Below, piece after piece: positions 1 to 6,969 of a stretch of 15,123 nucleotides of DNA. Positions within the stretch are counted from its first letter, which is position 1. The number at the start of each line of letters is the position of its first letter. Both the position numbers and the translations under genes were made by a program. The stretch comes from Candidatus Micrarchaeota archaeon CG08_land_8_20_14_0_20_59_11 (GTDB lineage: Archaea > Micrarchaeota > Micrarchaeia > Norongarragalinales > Norongarragalinaceae): the NCBI GenBank assembly GCA_002763345.1, contig PEXZ01000070.1:1-15123 (forward strand). The letters run 5' to 3'. The notes under the pieces were generated by a model that was not told the DNA's origin, ran no database searches, and was given only the letters and a program-made list of their open reading frames with translations.

Positions 1-43
1 GGGTTATGAGCCCAGCGGGCACTCCTGGCTACCCTACCCCGCT
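1..43 (-). tRNA. Initiator tRNA-Met (CAT), 5' half only, cut by the window edge
   Basis: Read on the minus strand from 43 to 1, the sequence gives an acceptor 5' strand AGCGGGG, a D-arm with GGG/CCC stem, an anticodon 5' stem CTGGG, the loop CTCATAA and then CCC. Three G:C pairs next to the CAT loop are the hallmark of initiator tRNA, and AGCGGGG matches archaeal initiator acceptor stems. The loop runs straight into the 3' stem, so there is no intron at the canonical 37/38 site. The 3' half, including the T-arm, lies outside the window. Confidence 0.88.
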
Positions 44-73
44 TTGCGGAATTAAGTATTGCCGCGTTCGCTT

Positions 74-86
74 AATTATACTTTCG
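74..86 (-). promoter_or_regulatory. TATA-type promoter of the initiator tRNA
   Basis: The minus strand reads GAAAGTATAATTAAG around 71-85 in an otherwise GC-rich region. It lies about 35 nt before the tRNA 5' end, so transcription would start roughly 9 nt upstream of the mature end. An AT-rich alternative at 50-60 is too close to the tRNA. Confidence 0.5.
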
Positions 87-128
87 CAACGACGGCGGGC
101 GCTGGGCGCGAATTTTTTCTTTCTCTTT

Positions 129-449
129 TCAGACGCTGCGCTTGTACCTGTACGAGTAGGGCATCGGCTTCTGCGGCGCGGGCGCCTCTTCCTCCTCCGC
201 CGCCTCGGGTATCGGGGCTGAGGAGATGATTATGATGCGCTCGACCGCCTTCACGCTCTTGAACATTATCGTCTTCTCGCGGAATACCCGTTTTGCCTCG
301 TCCTTGCTCGACGCGCTTATCGGCTCAAGCGTCAGGCGGACGACCTCGCCCTTCTGCAGGTCGAGAATCACGTCGTAAACCTTCCCCACGAACGTAGCGT
401 TGTCCGTGTAAACGTCCATGCCCATCAGCTGGGATACCTTCAGTGCCAT
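129..449 (-). CDS. PRC-barrel domain protein
   Basis: A 106-residue soluble protein. Residues 1 to about 78 fit a PRC-barrel: the opening MALKVSQLMGMDVYTDNATF, then a GKVYDVILDLQKGEV strand pair and a VKAVERIIIIS closing strand. PRC-barrels are small beta-barrels found in the C-terminal half of RimM and in stand-alone archaeal proteins thought to mediate protein or RNA contacts; the exact role of this class is not known. An acidic, Ala/Pro-rich linker (AAEEEEAPAPQKP) leads to a tyrosine-rich basic tail PYSYRYKRSV. The ATG at 449 is supported by AGAGGT 8-9 nt upstream, and a TATA-like box lies at 499-510, so the gene can be transcribed independently of the lipoprotein gene upstream. The family call is from sequence pattern only. 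Confidence 0.82.
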   Translation of the reverse strand: MALKVSQLMGMDVYTDNATFVGKVYDVILDLQKGEVVRLTLEPISASSKDEAKRVFREKTIMFKSVKAVERIIIISSAPIPEAAEEEEAPAPQKPMPYSYRYKRSV

Positions 450-498
450 CTTATTTACCTCTTGCGGATTGTAAACGCAAACCGAGAAGGCGCCCTCT

Positions 499-510
499 GC
501 TTAAATACCT
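499..510 (-). promoter_or_regulatory. TATA-type promoter of the PRC-barrel gene
   Basis: The minus strand reads AGGTATTTAAGCAG in the 82-bp gap between the lipoprotein stop and the PRC-barrel start. Transcription would begin near 478-480, giving a leader of about 30 nt that contains the ribosome site. Confidence 0.5.
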
Positions 511-531
511 TACGCATAACGGAAGGGCGCG

Positions 532-888
532 TTAGGAAACCCGGATTGCTCCCTTGAAAGTCGGGCTCCACGGCTCGCCGAGGTACGTGTGTTCGAGGGA
601 AGCGTTGAACGAGCGCGTCCACGACTCTCCGGGATTGATGATTGGCGACTCCATGTCGATGAAGTAGAGGATGCGGGGCTGCGAACCGTTGTTCGTCCAT
701 GTCACCTCGCCGCCCGTTTTTATCTGTAGGTAAGCGGGCGAAAAGGAGCCGTCCAGGATTTGCACCACGTTCGCTTGCGCTTCGACTGTTGCGGCGGGCG
801 AGGGCGAAGGCGTCGGCTCGCCTCCCCCGATGCAGCCGAACAGCAGGAGCCCGGTTCCCAGAAGCAAAAACAACAACGGTTTCCTCAT
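532..888 (-). CDS. Lipoprotein with a cupredoxin-like domain that lacks copper ligands
   Basis: 118 residues. The N-terminus MRKPLLFLLLGTGLLLFGC is a lipoprotein signal; LLLFGC is a lipobox with Cys19 as the expected lipidated residue. A Pro/Ser/Gly linker (about 21-35) follows. Residues 41-118 match the cupredoxin pattern (VQILDGSFSPAYLQIKTGG, EVTWTNNGSQP, INPGESW, FKGAIRV). In copper-binding relatives the first ligand is a His after 'xxxP' and the others lie in C-x-x-H-P-x-M-K-G. Here those positions read Arg72, Glu105, Ser108 and Phe111, while the Pro109 and Lys-Gly frame is kept. It is probably an extracytoplasmic, membrane-anchored beta-sandwich without type 1 copper. GGAGGT lies 9 nt before the ATG, and the 27-nt gap to the upstream exported-protein gene suggests one transcript. 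The cellular role is unknown. Confidence 0.8.
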   Translation of the reverse strand: MRKPLLFLLLGTGLLLFGCIGGGEPTPSPSPAATVEAQANVVQILDGSFSPAYLQIKTGGEVTWTNNGSQPRILYFIDMESPIINPGESWTRSFNASLEHTYLGEPWSPTFKGAIRVS

Positions 889-915
889 TCTTCTTCTACC
901 TCCAACGCCATCAAA

Positions 916-3771
916 TCATTCTTCTCCGCGATACTGGCAAGCAACGCTCGGTTTCGGCTGGCCGTTGCGCGGGTCAACCACTACCGATACGCTGGTGACG
1001 GTCACTGTTTTTTCTTTATACGCGCCGCTTTCTGCTCTATGCGTGTCGTGATTAATTGCGTCAAAGAAATTCATGCGTCCTGGGACTCCTTCAGGCACGT
1101 CTGGATAAAGGTAAAGCTCCCTAGCCGCCGAGACGACGGGGCCAAACGGGAATTTAAGCGTCCGCGTCTCTCGGAACACCTGGTCCGGCAACACCCCGAA
1201 ATCATGGTCCCATAAAGCAGCACCGGAAATCCCCGATTTTAACGGGTACGGGAAAATGATGCAACCCTCGCTAGGCCACTGGTACGGGATATCTCCCTGC
1301 CGAGCGCAATTCTTGATTTGCTCCGGCAACTTTTCAACGTTGCTGATAACCTGTTCCAAGATTTGCGACATGAGACTGTTCAACAGGTATTCTGATATGA
1401 CCGCGTATTCTGATATGACCAGGCTTGTATCGCTGATGGCGTCATACCTAAGAAGGTAATCCTTCAATCCTTCCTCACTTACGGAAAACGCGGTGTCCAA
1501 GTAAACATACATTTCTTTGGGGTTGTAGGAGGATTCGTCCCAAACCATCGGGAAACCGCTTACTGGTTCGCCGTTCTTGAAGAAGTAGTCGACGCCGTAA
1601 CCAGTAATCGTTTTGGAGCCCTCGTACTCCTGAATCAACGGGTAGTAATAGCACTCCCACTGCTTTACGACGTTCTCGAGCGTGTAACTCAAAACGGGCG
1701 TGCTCGTCGAGTCGATTGGGGTGGCGGAAGCGCCGTTGCCCGCGCGGAAGTTCGCCCCGTTCGAGTCCTGCAACTTTGAAACAGGCGCTTTGCATTCCAC
1801 GATTACGTCTTCGCCTTCGTCCTCCTCCGCAAAACTCGCCTGTTTGGGCCCCGACTGGGAAAGGGGGGAAACTACAGCAACAGGGGACTCCGGTCGAACC
1901 TTCACTATGACGGGGCCACTGGCGGCAAGCGCAACGAGAGCATCACTGAAATCTTCGTACCTGACGATTGTTGGCAAAGATATGTCGCCGCCGGCAAAGT
2001 CCTCGGAACCGATTACTAACGTGCTGCTCGAACCCGTGGGGTCGAAAGTGCCTTCGTCCACAACATTGCCGCCTATTACCACCGTATAGTCTACGGGCAC
2101 GGGCACGCCGATTACCGCCAAGGCGATGCTGTTACGGTCCTGCCTAAACGTGCACGCCGCGCTGTTCTGCAGCTTCAAAACGGCGTCGGAGCGTTTCACG
2201 GGCGTTTTTTGTTCGCCGCCGGATAACGCGACGAACGTGACCACGACGTCTTTCCCGCCGCTGCATGAGCAGTCGTCCTTGCATTCGGACTTGCTGAAGC
2301 GCCCGCGCGCCAACGGTTTGCCGTTGTCGTCCTTGATTTCAAACTCACTTCCTGCCTTCAGAGGATGCGCGTAGTCGTGCGTGTCGTCTTTTATTTTCTC
2401 GTTTGAATCCGTCTTGTAGGCTGCCTTGAAACGCACCCAGCCACTTTCCGAAAGGTCCACGTCGGAGACGCTGAATTGCGCCATGCTCTTGTCTTTTTCT
2501 TTCGACTTCATGCAGAATTGCACGCCTTGCCCCATGGGAGCGCGGGGGATGGTGATTTCGTCGTCGGCTTTCACGACGAGGCTCTTTTCCCCGCCGTTGA
2601 TTTTGACGGGTTTGCCGTTCGCGTCCTTGAAGAAGAGTTCGTAGGACGCGTAAGTGCCGGACTCGAGTTTATCGGACAGGTCCACGGCCCATACGAGGCG
2701 TTCCGCACCCACCTCCCTGATTGACTCCGCATTGACGAGAATCTCTTCGGATTGTTTGAGCGTTTTTGAAAGGAGGCCTGAGTTCGTCCACTCGGCTTCG
2801 TCCAAAACGCTTTTCTTGGCTACCACGCGAACGGAAGCCACGACTCCCGCAGACGTCTTCACCGATGCCTTCCCGCCGTCAAAAACTATTCCTTCCTCGT
2901 CAACAGTCACGTCGTTACAGGCTTTGGGAAACAACTCGAAGTCTGAGCTCTTGACGAACTCCCCGGCGGGACCGGTTGTTACTGACGCGCCCAGCACTGC
3001 GACCTCGCTCCACGCTTCGCCCAAGTCGAAACCGTTCGCGGAGCAAAGCGCGTTCCTGAGTTGGGCATCCGTTTGCTTCGCGGCGTTGTAAACGAACTTG
3101 AATTCTTTTGCCACCTTATATTTCTTTTTCGGGCTGCCGAGGGCGTCCTTCGAATCATAATAATACAAGCCGCCGAATCGGCTCTTTTCTTTGGTGTTAG
3201 TTTCTTTGGCGTCAAAAGAAACGTAGACAATTGTCTTCGCGCCCTTTGGCTCCTGTCGGACGCGCAGAGTTGATTCGCAATCGTCGAGGTCGGCTATAAG
3301 CCCTTTTACCTTCCGATACTCCTGAAGTACCGGGTCGAAGAGGATTCGCTGCTTGTCGCAGCCGGGCGCGGCGGTCGTTTCCACTAGTATCTCGAACGTA
3401 GGTACTGTAACCCACCAAGAGAATTCGCGGGCGTCGGTTTTGAGAAAAGAGGTGTCGCCCGATAGGGTGACGCGCGTTGCTTCCACGCCAATGACGTCTT
3501 CGGACGCAGCGGACAGACCTGCGCCCATCGTGAAGGTCACCGAGGAGGGGGAGCGGGAGCTGCTGCAGTCCCAAATGCTCCATGTGTTCGCGGCGTTGAA
3601 TTCGAAAACGACTTTGTCGGCGTAATCTGTTCTCTCCCAGCAGGACATTGACGGGGAAAACTCAAGGGAGGAAAGGGTTTCCTTAAAAATTATCGTTTCC
3701 GCGGAAACCAACGACAGCAAAAACGCGCCGGCAAGCAAAAACGAGACAAATGATTTTTTCATGGGAGCCAC
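916..3771 (-). CDS. Large exported protein of unknown function (951 aa)
   Basis: Not recognised as a known family. The first about 24 residues (MAPMKKSFVSFLLAGAFLLS, ending in VSA) form a signal peptide with probable cleavage after VSA. The mature chain is about 925 residues, rich in beta-strand patterns, Asp/Lys/Ser/Gly and scattered cysteines, including the cluster SECKDDCSCSGGKD. There is no C-terminal membrane segment, so it is probably secreted or cell-surface attached. Near the C-terminus an 18-bp duplication gives the doubled motif ISEYAVISEY. The GTG at 3771 lies about 27 nt after a TATA box and would be leaderless. The ATG at 3762 (MKKSF) is an equally good alternative, with GGTGG 5 nt upstream. 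The lipoprotein gene follows 27 nt downstream. A surface-layer or adhesin role is possible, but nothing in the sequence proves it. Confidence 0.85.
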   Translation of the reverse strand: MAPMKKSFVSFLLAGAFLLSLVSAETIIFKETLSSLEFSPSMSCWERTDYADKVVFEFNAANTWSIWDCSSSRSPSSVTFTMGAGLSAASEDVIGVEATRVTLSGDTSFLKTDAREFSWWVTVPTFEILVETTAAPGCDKQRILFDPVLQEYRKVKGLIADLDDCESTLRVRQEPKGAKTIVYVSFDAKETNTKEKSRFGGLYYYDSKDALGSPKKKYKVAKEFKFVYNAAKQTDAQLRNALCSANGFDLGEAWSEVAVLGASVTTGPAGEFVKSSDFELFPKACNDVTVDEEGIVFDGGKASVKTSAGVVASVRVVAKKSVLDEAEWTNSGLLSKTLKQSEEILVNAESIREVGAERLVWAVDLSDKLESGTYASYELFFKDANGKPVKINGGEKSLVVKADDEITIPRAPMGQGVQFCMKSKEKDKSMAQFSVSDVDLSESGWVRFKAAYKTDSNEKIKDDTHDYAHPLKAGSEFEIKDDNGKPLARGRFSKSECKDDCSCSGGKDVVVTFVALSGGEQKTPVKRSDAVLKLQNSAACTFRQDRNSIALAVIGVPVPVDYTVVIGGNVVDEGTFDPTGSSSTLVIGSEDFAGGDISLPTIVRYEDFSDALVALAASGPVIVKVRPESPVAVVSPLSQSGPKQASFAEEDEGEDVIVECKAPVSKLQDSNGANFRAGNGASATPIDSTSTPVLSYTLENVVKQWECYYYPLIQEYEGSKTITGYGVDYFFKNGEPVSGFPMVWDESSYNPKEMYVYLDTAFSVSEEGLKDYLLRYDAISDTSLVISEYAVISEYLLNSLMSQILEQVISNVEKLPEQIKNCARQGDIPYQWPSEGCIIFPYPLKSGISGAALWDHDFGVLPDQVFRETRTLKFPFGPVVSAARELYLYPDVPEGVPGRMNFFDAINHDTHRAESGAYKEKTVTVTSVSVVVDPRNGQPKPSVACQYRGEE
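1387..1420. repeat. Tandem 16-bp direct repeat inside the exported-protein gene
   Basis: The 16 bases at 1387-1402 (gtattctgatatgacc) recur exactly at 1405-1420, with an 18-bp period. The period keeps the reading frame, and the encoded protein shows a doubled ISEY motif. This looks like a recent small in-frame duplication. Confidence 0.85.
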
Positions 3772-3792
3772 CGATAAGAACTGGCTTAATGT

Positions 3793-3802
3793 GATATAAA
3801 AA
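3793..3802 (-). promoter_or_regulatory. TATA-type promoter of the large exported protein gene
   Basis: The minus strand reads CTTTTTATATCAC, centred near 3798, 27 nt before the GTG at 3771 and 36 nt before the ATG at 3762. The transcript would be leaderless or have a leader of about 9 nt. Confidence 0.6.
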
Positions 3803-3825
3803 GATACCGAAATGGCGCTGGCAAG

Positions 3826-4227
3826 CTACTCCACGCGCAAATCTATGGTTCTGCGCACCTCGTTCAGAATGTGCCCGTAGTCGCGGTAGTGCGAAACCGC
3901 ATAGACGCGCAACGGGTAGCTTCCCGCCCGCGTGCGCGACGTGCTCCATATCTTGAACGGGAACCCCTTGCGCTCGCCGGGCTGCATCTCGCCGACTCGC
4001 GTTTCGTGCTCCTGCTGCAGCGCGGTTCTGTCGAACCCGATTGTTTTGGGCACTACTAGGACCAGCGACGTCAGCAGCGGCTGGTCGGACGTGTTCTGCA
4101 GCGAGACATTCAGAAGGACGTAATCCTCCTTGAACGCCGGCAGGCGTATCGGGTGCACGCTGCACTCGAGCGAGTACTGGAACTCGGACGAAACGGGCTT
4201 CTTCCCGAACAAATCAAACACGCCCAT
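3826..4227 (-). CDS. Small beta-sandwich protein of unknown function
   Basis: 133 residues beginning MGVFDLFGKKPVSSEF. Residues about 17-133 have the alternating strand pattern of an Ig-like or CARDB-like fold: DYVLLNVSLQNTSDQPLLTS, then VLVVPKTIGFD, MQPGERKGFPFKIW, AGSYPLRVYAVSHY and RRTIDLRVE. Such domains usually serve in binding or as structural modules. There is no signal peptide or membrane segment, so it is probably cytoplasmic. The ATG at 4227 is preferred over in-frame upstream sites because GGTG lies 6 nt upstream and the residues before it are low-complexity Arg/Pro/Ala. It lies 79 bp downstream of the winged-helix gene, with a perfect hairpin at 4249-4268 and a possible own promoter in between. 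The fold is inferred from pattern only. Confidence 0.7.
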   Translation of the reverse strand: MGVFDLFGKKPVSSEFQYSLECSVHPIRLPAFKEDYVLLNVSLQNTSDQPLLTSLVLVVPKTIGFDRTALQQEHETRVGEMQPGERKGFPFKIWSTSRTRAGSYPLRVYAVSHYRDYGHILNEVRRTIDLRVE

Positions 4228-4248
4228 GGAAACACCCGACCCTACTGG

Positions 4249-4268
4249 CCGCATTCTGCGGAATGCGG
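4249..4268 (-). other. Perfect 8-bp hairpin in the leader of the beta-sandwich gene
   Basis: CCGCATTC and GAATGCGG form an exact inverted repeat around a 4-nt loop. It starts 21 nt before the ATG at 4227. A TATA-like GGTTTTATTGC near 4291-4301 on the minus strand would place the transcript start near 4272, so the hairpin would sit at the very 5' end of the mRNA. It could affect mRNA stability or translation, or be an operator; the sequence does not distinguish these. Confidence 0.5.
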
Positions 4269-4306
4269 CAAACAAAGGAAGCGCGCCAAGCAATAAAACC
4301 GTTGCG

Positions 4307-4696
4307 CTACGCGCGCCAGCGCCGCCACCACGACGCGGACGCCTCGAGCGACGAGGAAAACGCGTCGGCCAGGGAGAACTTGCGGCCGTTCTTCGCAACC
4401 AAACCCGAACGTTCGAGCGAAAGCAGAAGAAGAAACAACGCGCTTCTGCCCAGCCCGCTCGTTACCAGCAATTCGGAGAACCCGCGCGGCTTCTCCTTCA
4501 GCGCCTCAAGCACGCGCACGAACGCGTCCTTGCGTTTCGGCGAGAAGGAAAACGCGTTGCTGACGAAGTCGTAGATGTTGAAGGAACCCGCGGCGGTCTT
4601 GCCCGCGTCCTCCATCCTCGCCCGGTAATAGATGAAGGACGAATCGCGCTGGCGGGCGTAGTGCGCCTTTGTTTTACCGGTGCGGCTGGACGGCAT
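4307..4696 (-). CDS. Winged-helix (wHTH) protein
   Basis: 129 residues. Residues about 55-112 carry a winged-helix pattern: a first helix KRKDAFVRVLEALKE, then RGFSELLVTSGL leading into the recognition helix GRSALFLLLLSLERSGLV, and a short wing KNGRKFSLADAF. This resembles ArsR/MarR-type domains of archaeal transcription factors. The N-terminal 40 residues are basic and polar, and the C-terminus ends in WWRRWRA. No sensor domain or metal site is visible. The ATG at 4696 lies 28 nt after the stop of the dCTP deaminase-like gene, with a G-rich GAGGGGGGT sequence upstream, so the two are probably co-transcribed. A later start at the internal Met28 (MEDAGKT) is possible. The DNA target is unknown. 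Confidence 0.68.
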   Translation of the reverse strand: MPSSRTGKTKAHYARQRDSSFIYYRARMEDAGKTAAGSFNIYDFVSNAFSFSPKRKDAFVRVLEALKEKPRGFSELLVTSGLGRSALFLLLLSLERSGLVAKNGRKFSLADAFSSSLEASASWWRRWRA

Positions 4697-4724
4697 ATAG
4701 AAGGGACCCCCCTCGATTCCGCTA

Positions 4725-5255
4725 TTACGGATGCTTCTGCAGCCTGAAACCGCCTTTGTATTCGGCGGGGCTGGAAAGCTCGTGGAAAACCACCTGGCAG
4801 ACGCGCAGCCCCGGTTTCAGTTTCAGCGTGAACGGCGAAAGGTTGGCGATTTCAAGAACCTGCACGTTGTCGCAGTTGGGTTGTATCAGGCTCGAACTGA
4901 CATGGACCAGAAGCCCGATTCGGGCGAAGCGGCTCCGTCCGTCTATCACCGCGCAGTATTTCTTGGAAAGGCGGACGCGTTCCTTCGTTACGCCGAGAAC
5001 GAGTTCGCCCGGCTTGAGCGAGAGCGTCTCGCCGCCGCGCAGCACGACGCGTTTGAACGCGTCCCTGCCGATGGCGTCGGGCGCGTCCTTTACCTCTTTC
5101 GTTCCTTTTTTCTTGGCAAACACCTTGAATTCGTTCCCGAGGCGCAAGTCAACCGAGCACGGCCCGACGCATTCCGCGTCGAACGGCGTCACCGCGATTT
5201 CACCCTTTTTCGCCGCACGCAGGATTTCGTTCTTGGAAAGGACCGCCGTTCCCAT
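4725..5255 (-). CDS. dCTP deaminase-like protein (Dcd/dUTPase superfamily), divergent
   Basis: 176 residues, close to the usual 170-200. The family deaminates dCTP to dUTP in dTMP synthesis; some archaeal members also hydrolyse dUTP. Conserved pieces include CSVDLRLG (33-40), the GRSRFARIGL motif with Ser108 and Arg112, His118, and the catalytic Glu135 in VQVLEIAN. These align without gaps to Ser111, Arg115, His121 and Glu138 of E. coli Dcd. The loop usually reading IDPGFxG is IQPNCDN here, so Asp and Gly are replaced. Substrate choice may therefore differ, and the enzyme name is provisional. The ATG at 5255 is preceded by GGGTG, and a TATA box near 5279-5289 lies about 29 nt upstream, so the message is nearly leaderless. 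It is divergent from the RpiB-enolase gene and is followed by the winged-helix gene. Confidence 0.78.
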   Translation of the reverse strand: MGTAVLSKNEILRAAKKGEIAVTPFDAECVGPCSVDLRLGNEFKVFAKKKGTKEVKDAPDAIGRDAFKRVVLRGGETLSLKPGELVLGVTKERVRLSKKYCAVIDGRSRFARIGLLVHVSSSLIQPNCDNVQVLEIANLSPFTLKLKPGLRVCQVVFHELSSPAEYKGGFRLQKHP

Positions 5256-5263
5256 CACCCAAT

Positions 5264-5289
5264 CCTTTAAATGCTTTGTTAATAAAACA
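5264..5289. promoter_or_regulatory. Overlapping divergent promoters (dCTP deaminase-like / RpiB-enolase)
   Basis: For the plus strand, CCTTTAAATGC at 5264-5274 would start transcription near 5294, about 25 nt before the GTG at 5320. For the minus strand, CTGTTTTATTAAC (5278-5290) lies about 29 nt before the ATG at 5255. The boxes sit within about 25 bp of each other, so use of one promoter could hinder the other. No promoter data support this beyond sequence and spacing. Confidence 0.5.
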
Positions 5290-5319
5290 GTTATTAGCGG
5301 AATTATGGGGGGTGGGTGG

Positions 5320-6969
5320 GTGCGCATCGCTCTCGGGTCCGACCACGCAGGCTTCGAACTCAAAAACAAAATACTCGCTTATCTGAAGAAGAAACACGAC
5401 GTCCATGACTACGGCACGCACGGCGCGGAACCCGTCGACTACCCCGACTACGCGCTCAGGACGTGTGACGCGGTCGTTTCCGGCGCGGCGGTTTTCGGCG
5501 TCCTCGTCTGCGGCACGGGCGTAGGCATGAGCGTTTCCGCGAACAAAATCAAGGGCGTGCGCGCCGCGCTGTGCGCCTCGCCAGAAACAGCGAAGCAGTC
5601 CCGCGAGCACGTAGACGCGAACGTCCTCGTCCTCGCTTCCTCCACAAAGGACGCGGAAAAAATCACGGACGTCTTCCTCAACACACCCTTCACGCAAGCC
5701 GAACGCCACGTGCGTCGCTTGCGCAAGGTGGCGGAGCTCGAAGCGCCCTCGCGCCTTTCGTCGCTAAGGGCGCGGGAGGTTCTCGATTCGCGCGGCGCGC
5801 CGACAGTTGAAGCGGAGGCGTGGGCGGGGCAGTGGCGCACCCTCGCGGCCGCGCCGTCGGGCGCGTCGGCGGGCGTGCACGAGGCGTTAGAGCTTCGCGA
5901 CGGCGGCAAACGCTACTTCGGCAAGGGAGTCACCAAGGCGGTGCGCAACGTCAATTCAATCCTTTCGCCATCGCTGCGGGGGAAGCACGTCGACGCGCGC
6001 GCGTTGGATTCCGTGATTCTATCCGTAGACGGCACGCCCAACAAACAGCGCATCGGCGCGAACGCAACAATCGCGTCGAGCATGGCATTGTGGCGGCTGC
6101 AGGCGCTGGTCGAAGGCAAGGCGCTTTACGCGCTTCTCGGCGACGCGCGCCGCATGCCCTGCCCCGCGGCGAACCTCATCAACGGCGGGATGCACGCCGG
6201 CAACGATTTGGATTTCCAAGAATACCTGCTCCTCCCCGTGGGCGCGAGGACGTTCTCTGAGGCGACGGAAATCGTTTCCGAAACCTACCGCGCGCTGAAG
6301 GGCATCCTCGAAAAGAAGTACGGCAGGGGCGCGACGAACGTCGGCGACGAGGGCGGGTTCGCCCCGCCGCTGAAGGACGCAGAGGCGCCGCTTGAGCTGA
6401 TTTCAAAAGCCCTAGACGAAGCCGGGCACGCGAAGAAAGCAAAACTGGGCTTGGACTGCGCCGCGTCGCGGCTGTTGAAGGGCAATGCGTATGTCGTCGA
6501 AAGCAAGAAATACGCGCCCGATGCGTTCGCCGACTATTACGCGTCGCTAGCCAAGAAATTCCCGCTCGCCTACATCGAGGACCCGTTCGCCGAGGACGCG
6601 TTCGGCGAGTTCGCGATGCTGACGAAGATGCTCGGTTCCAAACTTTCCATAGTCGGCGACGATTTGCTCGTGACGAACACGGAGCGCATCAAGACCGCCA
6701 TCATGGGCAGCGCGTGCAACGCGCTCCTCCTGAAGCCCAACCAAATCGGAACCGTTTCCGAGGCGCTTGAGGCGGGCCGCCTCGCGAAGGAAGCGGGCTG
6801 GAAGGTCGTCGTGTCGCACCGCTCCGGCGAGACTGACGATTCGTTCATCGCGGACATTGCGGTGGGTGTCGGCGCGGAGTTCGCGAAAATCGGCGCGCCC
6901 GCCCGCGGCGAGCGCACGAGCAAGTACAACCGACTACTGCGCATCGAGGAGCAGCTGCTTGCCCGCTAA
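5320..6969 (+). CDS. Ribose-5-phosphate isomerase B - enolase fusion protein
   Basis: 549 residues in one uninterrupted frame. Residues 1-140 are RpiB, which interconverts ribose 5-phosphate and ribulose 5-phosphate: MRIALGSDHAG, DYPDYA, catalytic Cys64 in VCGTGVGMS, SANK, His97 and the tail ERHVRRL. Residues about 145-549 are enolase (2-phosphoglycerate to phosphoenolpyruvate): RAREVLDSRGAPTVEAE, PSGASAGVHEALELRD, HAGNDLDFQEY (Glu301), GDEGGFAP (Glu344), metal ligands Asp379, Glu420 and Asp447, Lys472 in LLKPNQIGT, His500 in VSHRSGETDD, and the C-terminal KYNRLLRIEEQL. All key residues of both enzymes are present, and the linker is only a few residues. The GTG at 5320 is chosen because GGGGGGTG lies 5 nt upstream and MRIALGSDHAG is the normal RpiB opening. 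The in-frame ATG at 5305 would add MGGGW. The next gene starts inside its 3' end. Confidence 0.95.
   Translation: MRIALGSDHAGFELKNKILAYLKKKHDVHDYGTHGAEPVDYPDYALRTCDAVVSGAAVFGVLVCGTGVGMSVSANKIKGVRAALCASPETAKQSREHVDANVLVLASSTKDAEKITDVFLNTPFTQAERHVRRLRKVAELEAPSRLSSLRAREVLDSRGAPTVEAEAWAGQWRTLAAAPSGASAGVHEALELRDGGKRYFGKGVTKAVRNVNSILSPSLRGKHVDARALDSVILSVDGTPNKQRIGANATIASSMALWRLQALVEGKALYALLGDARRMPCPAANLINGGMHAGNDLDFQEYLLLPVGARTFSEATEIVSETYRALKGILEKKYGRGATNVGDEGGFAPPLKDAEAPLELISKALDEAGHAKKAKLGLDCAASRLLKGNAYVVESKKYAPDAFADYYASLAKKFPLAYIEDPFAEDAFGEFAMLTKMLGSKLSIVGDDLLVTNTERIKTAIMGSACNALLLKPNQIGTVSEALEAGRLAKEAGWKVVVSHRSGETDDSFIADIAVGVGAEFAKIGAPARGERTSKYNRLLRIEEQLLAR

Noticed and set aside
4669..5304. 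Extension of the RpiB-enolase frame upstream to 4669
   Set aside because: The upstream part is the antisense of the dCTP deaminase-like gene and the RpiB domain starts naturally at 5320.
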